DNA from: Microvirga soli
GTDB lineage: Bacteria; Pseudomonadota; Alphaproteobacteria; Rhizobiales; Beijerinckiaceae
Assembly: GCF_016734765.1 (NCBI RefSeq)
Contig: NZ_JAERQE010000026.1
Location: forward strand, 1 to 64,000
Length of the DNA: 64,000 bases
Reading direction: 5' to 3'
In this document: positions 52,551 to 62,089 of the stretch, one piece after another
How positions within the stretch are numbered: the stretch's first letter is position 1
Layout of the letters: each line of letters opens with the position of its first letter
Notes under the pieces: generated by a model
Told to the model about the DNA's origin: nothing
Seen by the model: only the letters and a program-made list of their open reading frames with translations
Databases searched by the model: none
Position numbers and translations under genes: made by a program

Positions 52551-53582
52551 GCCCTGCCATCAGGGCTCAGGTGATGCGCTGGGACACCGGCATGCCAAGG
52601 CGGGTCATGACGTTGAGGACCTTGCAGCCGGCCGCGGCCTCAGCCTTTTGCGTCGGCAGAGTCCGGGCGTGGAGGCGACGACCAATCACGGTCTTGTAGC
52701 GCATCATCGCCACCTCGCCCAACGACCGCCGGCCATAGTTGGCAGCCTTCTGCCAGCCGAGTCGCCCACGCTCCTGGATCATCCGGAGGTGCCGGTCCCT
52801 CTGGGTGGGTGCCGTCTCGGCCGTGTCGCTAGGCACTGCTGTTGATCGTGGTGGAATGATCACCGCAGCGGCAGGATCCCGCTCGGCGATGATACAGTAG
52901 ACAGGAGCACCGTCGTATGCGCCGTCCGCCGTGACCGAGGCGATTGGGCCCGAGATTTGGTCGAGCAACGGTCCGACCTGCGAGGCATCGCCGTCTTCGA
53001 CGGTGGTCAGCTCTGAAGCAAGGATCTCGCCGGTGTCAGGATCAACAGCCAGGTGGAGCTTGCGCCAAGTCCGGCGCCCTTGGCCGTCATGCTTCTCGCG
53101 CTGCCACTCGCCGGCCCCGAACACCTTCAGGCCAGTGGAGTCGATCACCACGTTCACGCGGCCAGTTGCTGGTCTCACCGCCTTGGCAACAGTCAGGTCG
53201 ACGCTGCGGCGAGAGAAGGTGGTGTGATCGGGGACTGAGAGGTCCAGGCCGAGGAGACGCAGGATTGAGGCCAGCATCCCTTCGGTCTGGCGCCACGGCC
53301 GCCCAAAAGCCAACCGCAGCATCAGGCCCGTCTCAATAGCAATCGCGGAGTATAGCTGTGGTCGACCGCGCCGGCCGGTGGATGCCCGCGTCCATGCCTC
53401 GATGGCTTCGGCCGTCACCCAGATGGTCAAGTCGCCTCGGCGGCGCAACGCGGCATCGTAGTCCCGCCAGTTCTGCACGCGGTAGCGGGCCCTTGGAATC
53501 CTGTGGCGGCGCTTTTCATTGATCTTGTAGGGCATGCGGCTCTCAGCTTCAGAGGACCGCCTCTATACCTGACGGCCAGCCC
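52551..53582 (-). mobile_element. IS5-family element (IS903-like group)
   Basis: Imperfect ~14-bp terminal repeats (CCCTGCCATCAGG near 52552 and the inverse of GGCTGGCCGTCAGG ending near 53582) flank an intact transposase. The ~1.03-kb length suits the group. Its right side abuts a 5'-truncated IS630 transposase. Confidence 0.65.
52567..53535 (-). CDS. IS5-family transposase
   Basis: A 322-aa DDE transposase: N-terminal DUF4372-like part (NWRDYDAALRRRGDLTIWV), DDE motifs VVIDSTGLKVFG, SVTADGAYDG and a C-terminal Glu in EVAMMRYKTVIG. The frame is intact. Confidence 0.9.
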   Translation of the reverse strand: MPYKINEKRRHRIPRARYRVQNWRDYDAALRRRGDLTIWVTAEAIEAWTRASTGRRGRPQLYSAIAIETGLMLRLAFGRPWRQTEGMLASILRLLGLDLSVPDHTTFSRRSVDLTVAKAVRPATGRVNVVIDSTGLKVFGAGEWQREKHDGQGRRTWRKLHLAVDPDTGEILASELTTVEDGDASQVGPLLDQISGPIASVTADGAYDGAPVYCIIAERDPAAAVIIPPRSTAVPSDTAETAPTQRDRHLRMIQERGRLGWQKAANYGRRSLGEVAMMRYKTVIGRRLHARTLPTQKAEAAAGCKVLNVMTRLGMPVSQRIT

Positions 53583-53605
53583 TACACGACACCCTGGACC
53601 GATTT

Positions 53606-54175
53606 ATGCACCAACGTCTCTGGCACACCCACCGTCAGCCGAGCATGCGCGAGCAGCCGCACCGCTTGATCTTTCTCGATGAGACCTACGTCAACACCAA
53701 GATGACGCGCCTGCGCGGGCGCTCGCGCTGGGGCCAGCGCCTGCGCATGAGCGCGCCCTTCGGCCATTGGAAAACCCACACATTCATCGCAGGGCTGCGG
53801 TGCAGTGAGCTGAGCGCGCCGTGGGTGATTGATGGTCCGATCACCCGGTTGGCGTTTGAGGCTTACATCGAGACCCAACTCGCGCCGACGCTGCACGAAG
53901 GTGACGTAGTCATTCTCGACAACCTTGCGGTCCACAAGAGCAACAAGGCCGTGCAGTGTCTGAAGCAAAGAGGCGCCTGGTTCCTGTTCCTGCCGGCTTA
54001 TTCGCCCGACATGAACCCAATTGAGCAGGCCTTCGCTAAGATTAAATCCCACCTGCGTAAGGCCGAAGCCCGAACCTTTGACGCGCTCTGGCACGCCCTC
54101 GGCGACATCTGCAACCTCTTCGAGCCGCAAGAATGCTGGAACTTCCTCAAGGCCGCCGGATATGCGTCCGTTTAA
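53606..54175 (+). pseudogene. IS630-family transposase, C-terminal fragment
   Basis: A 189-codon fragment with the DDE_3 domain: [45 protein letters not shown]. The N-terminal helix-turn-helix half (~150 residues) is missing, removed at the IS5 boundary (~53582). Confidence 0.85.
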
Positions 54176-54187
54176 TCGTCCGATGCT

Positions 54188-54730
54188 CTAGACCCCCGCG
54201 ATAACATCCTCAATATCTTGGTTCGTGAGGAGCGCGCCAGGTTTAAGGGCCTCCGCGAGCGCGAGGACTTTGGCTTGATGGGATCGCACTATCGTCCATG
54301 CCTGCTCGTGGCATTTGCGGAAAGTACGCCCCCAGAGAGCGTCCGCTTGTTTGGGCGCAAGCCCCGGCGATAGGGTGTGAAGCAGTGCGAAGAAGGTCGG
54401 GATGTCCTCGCCGCTGCGCGCTACAACGTAGGCTGCTCCATTGACGACTAAGCCTTCCGCCGCGATGCCTCCGAGTATTGCCGTCAGGTAATCGGATGCC
54501 GCATCCACGGCGAGCTCGAAAAGCTTGTCAGCCTGAATTGTGTCAGCTTCGAAAGCGCGCCGAGCCGAGCCAATCCTGGCCATCTGTGCTGCGGTTATAC
54601 TGAATTGAGCGCCGCCAGCGCCGCTAACCGCCTGCACACTCGTAACCTCAAGACCCAGCTCACGCGCCACAATGACGTGGCCAGCCTCATGCAGATAGAT
54701 CGCTTCGGGGTGGTCTGACGGTAATGACAT
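54188..54730 (-). CDS. Stand-alone M41-like zinc peptidase domain
   Basis: A 180-aa protein with the zinc motif LHEAGHVIVARELG near the N-terminus, as in the peptidase half of FtsH, but with no AAA ATPase and no membrane helix. A helical remainder includes YLTAILGGIAAEGLV, where FtsH-type peptidases place an aggregate-binding helix, and a possible third ligand Glu/Asp downstream. Substrate unknown. It is next to mobile elements and not in an operon with known genes. Confidence 0.65.
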   Translation of the reverse strand: MSLPSDHPEAIYLHEAGHVIVARELGLEVTSVQAVSGAGGAQFSITAAQMARIGSARRAFEADTIQADKLFELAVDAASDYLTAILGGIAAEGLVVNGAAYVVARSGEDIPTFFALLHTLSPGLAPKQADALWGRTFRKCHEQAWTIVRSHQAKVLALAEALKPGALLTNQDIEDVIAGV

Positions 54731-54784
54731 TTAAACTCTCGTTCGTAGTTGGAATGGAAACCGGGCTATAACAACTCGGGATCT

Positions 54785-57700
54785 CTAATGGAAATTCCGG
54801 ACAGGGATCCGGATTTGCGTCTCAGACGAATGCTCGTCTCCAAGCGTCACAGGTGACCGGTTTGGATCCGTCGATTGAGGACGGAGCAAGTCGCGCGTCC
54901 CAATCTTTGCCTCATCTCCACGGCCTGTCTCGACCTGAAGTGTCTGGTCGCGGTCACCAACGCTGCGCAGTAGGGGTGACAGGTCTATGAGGTGCTCGGC
55001 GATGATATGCGTTACGCCTCCCTCCCTCTGGAGCCGCCCACGACAGCCAATCATTCCGGACGAAAGGATCAGGCGGCGCTGCTTTTCAAACAGAGAGGGC
55101 CATATCACGAAGTTCGCAACGTCGGTCTCATCTTCGACCGTCATGAACATGACGCCCTTGGCTGACCCCGGTTTCTGTCGCACCAAAACCATCCCAGCCA
55201 CCGTGAGCCGTCGGCCGTCGCGCATCATCCGGATAGCCGAGCAGCGATGAATGCGCTGCTGGCGTAATTCCTCTCGGAGGAATGCCATTGGGTGCTGGCG
55301 CAGGGTCAGTCCCTTCGATCGATAATCCTCAACGACCTCTCGGCCCTCGGTCATTGGCGTGAGCTCCACCAGGGGCTCCGAGCCTTCCGGCCGGATCTGA
55401 TTATCCCGCTCGTCGGCCGCGGCGAACAGCGGGAGCGGCTCATCCGAGAGGCCTCTGATCTCCCAGAGAGCAGCTCTCCTGTTTATCCGAATTGATCCAA
55501 AAGCGTCCGCGTCAGCCAGGCGCTCGAGTGCCGTTACCGAGATCCCAGCCCGACGCCAAAGATCCTCAATCGAAGTGAATGGATGATCTGCCTGAGCCAG
55601 TGGGATCATGGCCGCCTCAGAGTTCTTCAATCCCGCGACGAGCCTTAGCCCGAGACGCACCGCATACCGCTTCAGGTCGCGCGTCGGCTCCAGAGTGCAG
55701 TCCCATCGGGAGTGATTAATATCTACCGGGCGGACCTCGACGCCATGGTTTCGAGCATCGCGGACGAGCTGCGCGGGCGCGTAGAACCCCATCGGCTGGG
55801 CGTTGAGGATCGCACAGCAGAACACGTCCGGGTGGTGGCATTTCATCCAGGATGAGGCATAGGCAATCTTGGCGAAAGAGGCGGCATGGCTCTCCGGGAA
55901 GCCATAGGATCCGAACCCTTCGAGCTGCTTGAAGGTACGCTCGGCAAACTCCGGGTCGTAGCCCCGAGCGGTCATCCCGCTCACGAGCTTATCCCGAAAT
56001 TTGGTAACGCCCGCCGTCAGCTTGAACGTTGCCATCGCCCGTCTGAGTTGGTCCGCCTCGGATGGTGTGAACCCGGCACATTCGATCGCCACTCGCATAG
56101 CCTGCTCCTGAAAGAGCGGCACTCCGAGTGTCTTTTCCAGAACCCGCTGAAGCTCGGGCCGGGGATATTCCGGCTCCTCGTGACCCTCCCGGCGCCGGAG
56201 ATAAGGATGCACCATATCACCCTGGATCGGACCCGGCCGAACGATCGCCACCTGAATGACGAGGTCATAGAAGATCTTCGGCTTGATGCGAGGAAGCATC
56301 GCCATCTGGGCCCGGCTTTCGATTTGGAATACGCCAACGGTGTCGGCCTTCTGGATCATCGAATAGGTCGGGCCGTCGTTCATCGGGATTGTGGCAATCT
56401 CCCGTTCCTCCCCTTTATACTCCCGCAAGAGATCGAAGGCTCGGCGCATGCAGCCGAGCATGCCAAGGCCCAGAACATCCACCTTCATGAATTTGAGGGT
56501 ATCGATATCGTTCTTATCCCACTCGATCACCTGGCGGTTTTCCATCGCGGCCGGCTCGATCGGAACAAGGTCATCCAGACGCTCTTGAGTCAGGACGAAA
56601 CCGCCGGGGTGCTGAGATAAATGGCGGGGCGCTCCGATCAGCTCGGATGCTAATTCAAGCGTCATCCTCAGCCGCGGATCCTTGAGATTGAGGTTGAGCT
56701 CTTTGGCCTCCTTCTCGGTGACGCCATCATTGCCCCAACCCCAAACGAGACCGGACAGGCCTGCGGTCACGTCCTCCGGCAGCCCCATAACCTTGCCGAC
56801 TTCCCGCACGGCGCCCCGAGCGCGATAGGTAATCACCACTCCGGTCAGAGCCGACCGATGCCGGCCGTAGGTATCGTAGATCCACTGGATCACTTCCTCT
56901 CGGCGCTCGTGCTCGAAGTCCACATCAATGTCCGGCGGCTCGCGTCTCTCCTCGGATACAAAGCGCTCAAAGAGCAGGTCGTGCTCAGTCGGATTGATGG
57001 AAGTGATGCCGAGCACATAGCAGACAGCTGAGTTGGCAGCCGAGCCGCGACCCTGGCACAGAATGCCCCGGCCACGAGCGAATTGGACAATGGAGTTGAC
57101 CGTGAGGAAGTACGGTGCGTATTCCAACTTCTTGATCAGATGAAGCTCATGCCGGATCGTTCCGGCCACAGTATCGGGAATACCGTTAGTGTAGCGCCGG
57201 TTCGCTCCCTCCCAGGTCAGGCGCTCCAATTTCTCTTGGGCGGTCTCACCTGGATCGGTCTCGTTGGGATACTGATAGCGCAGCTCGTCCAAGGAAAAGG
57301 TGCAGCGGTCGAGAACCTCTTGAACCCGGATGAACGCTCCAGGATGGCGCTCGAACAGACGGTTCATCTCGGCCGGATCTTTGAGATGACGATCCGAATT
57401 TCGCTCCAAACGATATCCGGCCGTGTCGATCGTGCACCCCTCCCTGATACATGTCACCACATCCTGCAGCCGGCGACGATCCGGATGGTGATATAGGATG
57501 TCACCGAGTGCGACCGTCGGCACCTTCGCGGCTTGGGCAGCCTGCTCGACATAGTGCAGCCTCACGTGTTCGCTCTGGCCGAAACGCCGGATCAGCGCCA
57601 TATAAGCCCGGTTCCCGAAGGTGGATTTCAGGCGCGACAGGTTGTTCTTGAGGGTGTCGTTAGCTTCGTCGCCCAGGAGGATCGCAAGGAGCCCTTCGTT

Positions 57701-58045
57701 CCATCGGACAACATCGTCCCATGTGAGAAAGCATTTGCCTTTCCCTCCCCGGCTCTTGCCAACACTGAGCAAGCGGCACAGCCGGGAATAAGCTGAACGA
57801 TCCATCGGGTAGACCAGGAGCGACGTGCCGTCGGTCAGGTCAAGGCGGCATCCGACGACTAGGCGCACACCTGTCTCCCTTGAGGCTTCATACGCCCGGA
57901 CGATCCCAGCCAGAGAATTCCGGTCGGCAACTCCTAGCGCCGGTATCCCAAGCAGCTTTGCCTGCTCGAACAATTCAGCCGGGCTGGATGCACCACGGAG
58001 GAACGAAAAATGGGTTGTGACCTGCAGGTCGGCATACACCGTCAT
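54785..58045 (-). CDS. dnaE2: Error-prone DNA polymerase III alpha subunit
   Basis: A 1086-aa C-family polymerase, shorter than replicative DnaE as usual for DnaE2/ImuC. The N-terminal PHP domain (VTTHFSFLRGASSPAELFEQ) is followed by the palm with its catalytic Asp pair (PPDIDVDFEHERREEV) and a C-terminal OB fold. ATG 58045 overlaps the imuB stop (ATGA). It carries out damage-induced mutagenic synthesis with ImuA and ImuB. Confidence 0.95.
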   Translation of the reverse strand: MTVYADLQVTTHFSFLRGASSPAELFEQAKLLGIPALGVADRNSLAGIVRAYEASRETGVRLVVGCRLDLTDGTSLLVYPMDRSAYSRLCRLLSVGKSRGGKGKCFLTWDDVVRWNEGLLAILLGDEANDTLKNNLSRLKSTFGNRAYMALIRRFGQSEHVRLHYVEQAAQAAKVPTVALGDILYHHPDRRRLQDVVTCIREGCTIDTAGYRLERNSDRHLKDPAEMNRLFERHPGAFIRVQEVLDRCTFSLDELRYQYPNETDPGETAQEKLERLTWEGANRRYTNGIPDTVAGTIRHELHLIKKLEYAPYFLTVNSIVQFARGRGILCQGRGSAANSAVCYVLGITSINPTEHDLLFERFVSEERREPPDIDVDFEHERREEVIQWIYDTYGRHRSALTGVVITYRARGAVREVGKVMGLPEDVTAGLSGLVWGWGNDGVTEKEAKELNLNLKDPRLRMTLELASELIGAPRHLSQHPGGFVLTQERLDDLVPIEPAAMENRQVIEWDKNDIDTLKFMKVDVLGLGMLGCMRRAFDLLREYKGEEREIATIPMNDGPTYSMIQKADTVGVFQIESRAQMAMLPRIKPKIFYDLVIQVAIVRPGPIQGDMVHPYLRRREGHEEPEYPRPELQRVLEKTLGVPLFQEQAMRVAIECAGFTPSEADQLRRAMATFKLTAGVTKFRDKLVSGMTARGYDPEFAERTFKQLEGFGSYGFPESHAASFAKIAYASSWMKCHHPDVFCCAILNAQPMGFYAPAQLVRDARNHGVEVRPVDINHSRWDCTLEPTRDLKRYAVRLGLRLVAGLKNSEAAMIPLAQADHPFTSIEDLWRRAGISVTALERLADADAFGSIRINRRAALWEIRGLSDEPLPLFAAADERDNQIRPEGSEPLVELTPMTEGREVVEDYRSKGLTLRQHPMAFLREELRQQRIHRCSAIRMMRDGRRLTVAGMVLVRQKPGSAKGVMFMTVEDETDVANFVIWPSLFEKQRRLILSSGMIGCRGRLQREGGVTHIIAEHLIDLSPLLRSVGDRDQTLQVETGRGDEAKIGTRDLLRPQSTDPNRSPVTLGDEHSSETQIRIPVRNFH

Positions 58046-59541
58046 GCAAAGAACCCGTGCATCCACCAGCGGCCGCCCTCGGTCATCGGCGCGTCGCGAA
58101 AGATCCAGAAGCGAGCCCCTTCGGCAGTCTCAAGCCGGTAATAGTCGCGGATCGTTTTCTGTTGATCGCCGAGCCACCACTCGGACGTAATCCGCTCCGG
58201 TCCATCGGCTTTGAGGACCTTGTAGCGGACTCGGCGCCAGATGAATGACACTGGCGGGTGATCCGGTAGCAAGGCGGTCGTCATGATTGACTCCGGCGGA
58301 TCGAGGAGGCGAGTAGGACGGTCCAGATTGTCTGGCCAAGTGGATCCGGACGGCGGGGCAAGGGCCGGAATTTTCCTCGTCATCCTTTCCGGGACGAGGG
58401 ATTGGACCGGCGCAAGCCGATAGACGCGATCAGCCCCAATTCGCGCGGTCAGCCGATCCACCAGTTGGCTCAGATCGACAGCCTCTTCCTCGTCCTCAAT
58501 CCCTCTTGCGACCGTCTGCTCTTCAGCAAGCGGTTCGGTACGGTTGGCCACGAGGACGATCTCCTCAATGCCAAAGCCCGGATCGACAGTCTCAATCTTT
58601 TCGTCAAACAGCTTCGCCAAGTGAACATGGTCGCGGCTGGCTTTGGCTGTCGCAACCCGGAGCGAAGCGCCTTTCTGATCCACCCTGCGGAAGATCAGGT
58701 CGAGCCGGCGGACTCCCTCGCCGCGTCCCTCGAGCGTCTGGCACATCTCTTCTGAGAGCCGTCGCACCACAAGCTTTAGATCGTCCAATCGGCCAATTGG
58801 CTCCGCAAAGGCGCGGGAGGCAATAACTGCCTCTTCTGAAAGAATTGGTGTGATCGGCTCAAAGGCATGCCCCAGCGCCTGGTCCAGGCGAAGACTTGCT
58901 TCGCGTCCGAAGCGGCGCACCATCGGCGCTCGCGGCATAGCGGCAAGTTGGCCAACACGCTCGACACCCAGGCGGTGCATCGCGCTCACCGTCTCAGGAG
59001 AGAGCCGGAGCGCTTGCACGGGCAAGATTGAAACAGCGTCCACAACTCGGCCCGGTGGAATGATCGCGCCCTTTCCGAACCGCGCCACAGCCCATGCGGC
59101 GCCTGGCACATCGGCAATCGCCGCACGTGCCTGAATGCCGTTGTTCTCGACACGATCTAGCAGCTTCTTGAGTAGAGATTCCTCACCTCCGAAAAGATGC
59201 TCCACTCCGGCGATGTCGATCCAAACGCCGTCCGGGGGATCGGGCGCGACAACAGGAGAAAAGCGTATCAGCCATTCGGCGAGTTGCCTCAGCGATGCAT
59301 TTTCGCCCTCTGGATCAGCATCAATAATGTGCAGATCTGTCACGATAGCTTGTGCCTTGGCGACAGCCATCCCTTCAATCAGGCCAACCTTTTGCGCGGC
59401 CGGACAGGCGGACGCAATCAGCCGGCGGGAGCCCTGCTTGATCACGGTCACAAGCGGCCGCTCGCGCGGTGGATCACCGAACTTGCGTCTGATCCTGTCG
59501 GTCGGCCAGGTGGGAAGGAAGAGCGAGACGACCCTGCGCAT
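58042..59541 (-). CDS. imuB: ImuB, Y-family-like mutasome hub
   Basis: A 499-aa protein with a Y-family polymerase fold but without the usual catalytic acidic residues, as known for ImuB. It starts MRRVVSLFLPTWPTDRIRR and contains the RFSPVVAPDPPDGVWIDIAG block. It links DnaE2 to the beta clamp. ATG 59541 lies inside the end of imuA (68-base overlap). Confidence 0.93.
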   Translation of the reverse strand: MRRVVSLFLPTWPTDRIRRKFGDPPRERPLVTVIKQGSRRLIASACPAAQKVGLIEGMAVAKAQAIVTDLHIIDADPEGENASLRQLAEWLIRFSPVVAPDPPDGVWIDIAGVEHLFGGEESLLKKLLDRVENNGIQARAAIADVPGAAWAVARFGKGAIIPPGRVVDAVSILPVQALRLSPETVSAMHRLGVERVGQLAAMPRAPMVRRFGREASLRLDQALGHAFEPITPILSEEAVIASRAFAEPIGRLDDLKLVVRRLSEEMCQTLEGRGEGVRRLDLIFRRVDQKGASLRVATAKASRDHVHLAKLFDEKIETVDPGFGIEEIVLVANRTEPLAEEQTVARGIEDEEEAVDLSQLVDRLTARIGADRVYRLAPVQSLVPERMTRKIPALAPPSGSTWPDNLDRPTRLLDPPESIMTTALLPDHPPVSFIWRRVRYKVLKADGPERITSEWWLGDQQKTIRDYYRLETAEGARFWIFRDAPMTEGGRWWMHGFFA

Positions 59542-60208
59542 CGCAGGCCTCCAAAATCCACGAACGGGGTTCCGCACCCCGGCAGCGCACGAGCTCGATC
59601 TGCCAGCGGCCGCGTTTAAGACCACCAGCAGGGGCAATTTCTGACGGGACCGGCGACACGCGCCATCGCGTCGAAGCAGCAGTGGGAAGCTTGGTCAGAT
59701 CCTTCTGGGCGACCGTCCACCAACGTCGGATGACCAAGGCGGGAACTCCTGACGCCTCCGCAGCCACCTGCAGGCGGCGTGAGACGGTAAGGCCGAGCCG
59801 TGAGACTTCACCGATGACGGCGCCCAGGCCTTTCTGATGAAGGCCCTCTTCGATGAGAGGCAGAACATCGGCATCACGGCAGGTCTCGGCGTAGATGACG
59901 CGATCCGGATTGAGGCCAGCCATCATGAGACCAGGCGCAAACAGATCGCGCCTGGTCAGGCACCAGAGCACCGGCCCTTTGAGACGGGCAGCAATACCAG
60001 CGGTAAAAAGGGTTGCGGCTCCAGCAAGCTCTGACGCTGGCCCATTCTCGATTACCTCGTGCAGAGATCCGAGCGTGAGCCCTTTGCTGGGCAGGTGCCT
60101 GTCGAGAGAGGGAATGCCAAACGGAAGAGCCTTGCGCGGGCGGTAAGTCCCGTCGAGCTTCTCGATCTGACGCCTCAGGTCGTCGATGACCTCGCGTCCG
60201 GTGGCCAT
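59474..60208 (-). CDS. imuA: ImuA, RecA-like mutasome accessory protein
   Basis: A 244-aa RecA/SulA-related protein. GIPSLDRHLPSKGLTLGSLHE and the RecA-like core place it with alphaproteobacterial ImuA. It modulates RecA and ImuB during translesion mutagenesis. First gene of the SOS cassette, 33 bases after the LexA box. Confidence 0.92.
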   Translation of the reverse strand: MATGREVIDDLRRQIEKLDGTYRPRKALPFGIPSLDRHLPSKGLTLGSLHEVIENGPASELAGAATLFTAGIAARLKGPVLWCLTRRDLFAPGLMMAGLNPDRVIYAETCRDADVLPLIEEGLHQKGLGAVIGEVSRLGLTVSRRLQVAAEASGVPALVIRRWWTVAQKDLTKLPTAASTRWRVSPVPSEIAPAGGLKRGRWQIELVRCRGAEPRSWILEACDAQGRLALPSHLADRQDQTQVR

Positions 60209-60241
60209 AGATCAAGCTCACCTCCCTCCTGCGACAAAATG

Positions 60242-60256
60242 GAACAAAACCAGAAC
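60242..60256 (-). promoter_or_regulatory. LexA (SOS) box of the imuA operon
   Basis: GAACAAAACCAGAAC on the plus strand reads GTTCTGGTTTTGTTC toward imuA. It fits the alphaproteobacterial direct-repeat LexA site GTTC-N7-GTTC exactly. Confidence 0.88.
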
Positions 60257-60530
60257 ATAGCTCAACGTGGGGAGTCAACGTGAGGTCCGGCTGAGGGCCT
60301 GTGGATATCGGGGAGGAGTGTGTTGCCTTAGCAGGCAAAGTGTAGTTGCCCCGGCGATCCAATCGCCAACTGGAAAGTTTCACGGGCGCGCGTTAAACCC
60401 GCCGTACACCATATCATTTCTCGTCTGAGGAGTGATCCGGCATAGAGCGCTGATGCTCGCAGAACTCATATTCGATTGGTTTGCCACTCACCCTAGCCCC
60501 TCGCCGAGGCACATCAAGCATCCTGGAGCC
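60257..60530. other. Intergenic region, no gene seen
   Basis: Lies between the divergent imuA operon and the MNT gene. A small TTGCC/GGCAA hairpin occurs near 60330. Nothing coding is convincing. Confidence 0.3.
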
Positions 60531-60549
60531 AATTGCCGGAAGAAACCAT

Positions 60550-60572
60550 AGTTGCTACAAGGAAACTATAAT
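60550..60572 (+). promoter_or_regulatory. Promoter/operator of the MNT-HEPN pair
   Basis: An exact TATAAT at 60567-60572 sits within GGAAACTATAATTTCC, whose GGAAA/TTTCC arms are inverted. An overlapping ATAGTT/AACTAT inverted pair also brackets it. The position fits autoregulation by the helix-turn-helix of the MNT protein. No -35 consensus is clear. Confidence 0.45.
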
Positions 60573-60578
60573 TTCCTT

Positions 60579-61262
60579 ATGGGAACCAATGTTGGTATGA
60601 GGATGATATCTTCCAAAGGTTTTTTCAGGCATCCGCTCTCGACAATCCTCGCGAACGAGGGGCACGTCAGAGTATTGCGGGAACTCAGCAGTCATGGAGG
60701 GTTGCTCTCGGTGACAGGACTGGCCGCCCGAACTGCGCTCACACCGCAAGGGGTCAGGAAAATCTTGGACTTGCTTGTGGACTGCGGGGCGGTCGCGATG
60801 CTGGGACAGGCTAAAACTCGCCTGTACGGCATCGGTACCCATCCGATCATGGAATCGATCGTGAGGCTGTTCGAGGAGGAGGAGAATGCATACTCCGGTG
60901 CAATCAAACTCCTGAGGGAATGCGTCGGAGAGAACGAGGGCGTCATTGCCGCGTGGATCTACGGCAGCGTGGCCCGTGGCGAGGATCGGCCGAACAGCGA
61001 CATCGATATTGCGATCGTGACCTTGGATACCGAGCTTGAACGAGTTACTGAGGAAGTGCGAAGTGCAATCGACGAGTTAGTGGATCGACTTCCGTTTCCC
61101 GCCTCAATCGTGAGCCTCGGCAAAAGCGACATCCCAGCTCGCTCCAAGACCACGAAGTGGTGGGAGAGCCTGCTTAAGGAGGCCATAGTCCTCAAGGGGG
61201 ATCGGCCGGATGTACTTATTCGCAAAATAACTGCTTCGAATAGCCAGGGGACGCATAGATGA
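60579..61262 (+). CDS. MNT-type nucleotidyltransferase with winged helix-turn-helix
   Basis: A 227-aa protein. The N-terminal winged helix (LLSVTGLAARTALTPQGVRK) is followed by a minimal nucleotidyltransferase domain with the exact GS-x10-DxD motif (GSVARGEDRPNSDIDIA). In MNT/HEPN toxin-antitoxin pairs the MNT enzyme neutralises its partner by adding AMP. ATG 60579 lies only seven bases after TATAAT, so the mRNA may be leaderless; ATG 60597 is an alternative. The stop overlaps the next ATG (ATGA). Confidence 0.75.
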   Translation: MGTNVGMRMISSKGFFRHPLSTILANEGHVRVLRELSSHGGLLSVTGLAARTALTPQGVRKILDLLVDCGAVAMLGQAKTRLYGIGTHPIMESIVRLFEEEENAYSGAIKLLRECVGENEGVIAAWIYGSVARGEDRPNSDIDIAIVTLDTELERVTEEVRSAIDELVDRLPFPASIVSLGKSDIPARSKTTKWWESLLKEAIVLKGDRPDVLIRKITASNSQGTHR

Positions 61263-61675
61263 CCCGCAAGGGAACCGGAAAGCCCGTAGGTGCAGCCCAT
61301 GCCAACGGGCGGCTCGCGAACGGCCGTGACTACAAGGAAGCTGCGGCGAGATTGATGAGCCTCATCAACCCCGGTGAGAACACGAACCCCATCATTTCCC
61401 ACATCGTTACGGCGTCGATTGCGTACGCAGATGCACTGACTGCAAAATTCGGCGGAGAGGTCAACCAGAAGGACCACGGGGCTCTACTGAAGCACCTTCG
61501 CGCCGCGCTGGGCAACCGCCTGCCGCAAAAGCAACTCAAGAACCTCCAAAGCATCTTGGGCGTAAAGGACGAAGTCCAGTATGGGGTCAGGATCGGTCGC
61601 AGCGAAGAGGCCGTAAAGCTCCTCGCTCAGCTCGAGGAGTTCGCAACTTGGGCGGAGGACGAATTCAGTCGGTGA
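61259..61675 (+). CDS. Putative HEPN-like toxin partner
   Basis: A 138-aa mostly helical protein overlapping the MNT gene. The pattern YKEAAARLMSLI ... ASIAYADALTAKFGG ... LLKHLRAALG recalls HEPN proteins, which are often RNases. The usual R-x4-6-H catalytic motif is not seen, so toxicity is uncertain. The call rests mainly on the partner gene. Confidence 0.55.
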   Translation: MTRKGTGKPVGAAHANGRLANGRDYKEAAARLMSLINPGENTNPIISHIVTASIAYADALTAKFGGEVNQKDHGALLKHLRAALGNRLPQKQLKNLQSILGVKDEVQYGVRIGRSEEAVKLLAQLEEFATWAEDEFSR

Positions 61676-61789
61676 CGCTCCGCGCTAAGCGAAGCTCTCG
61701 AACTATAGCTTAAAAATTCTGATCCCTACTGGATCGGGACGACCCGGGTTAGAGGTGCGACAGAACGAAAAGAAGGGAAGGGGACACCA

Positions 61790-62089
61790 CTATCCCTCAC
61801 ACCGAGCGAACCGGAAAATCCCCCAGGCTAGCCCGGCACTTACCAAGCCGTTGTTTGAGGAATGAGCAAAGCTGCGAAAATCGGGCAGCATCACAAGCAC
61901 TGGGGTCTTTGCGGCCCTATTTGGCACATGCCAGGCCGAAAAATCCTCATCGACAACGAAAATCGGAGATGATGCTTCGAAGGGTTGGACCTCCGTGCCG
62001 AGCTCTTCCCAGTATTTTTTTATCTGGGGCGAAAAAGGTTCTGTCGCAAACTCGAAGTATAGGCGCTTTTCGTCGCCATTTTCGGTCAT
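61790..62089 (-). pseudogene. Small ORF whose start lies in an IS6-type mini-element
   Basis: A 99-aa acidic frame (FSPQIKKYWEELGTEVQPFE, IFVVDEDFSAWHVPNR) of no recognised family. Its first ~18 codons come from inside a 143-bp element with IS6-type ends, and the frame crosses the repeat outward. The native N-terminus was probably replaced by the insertion. Confidence 0.4.
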
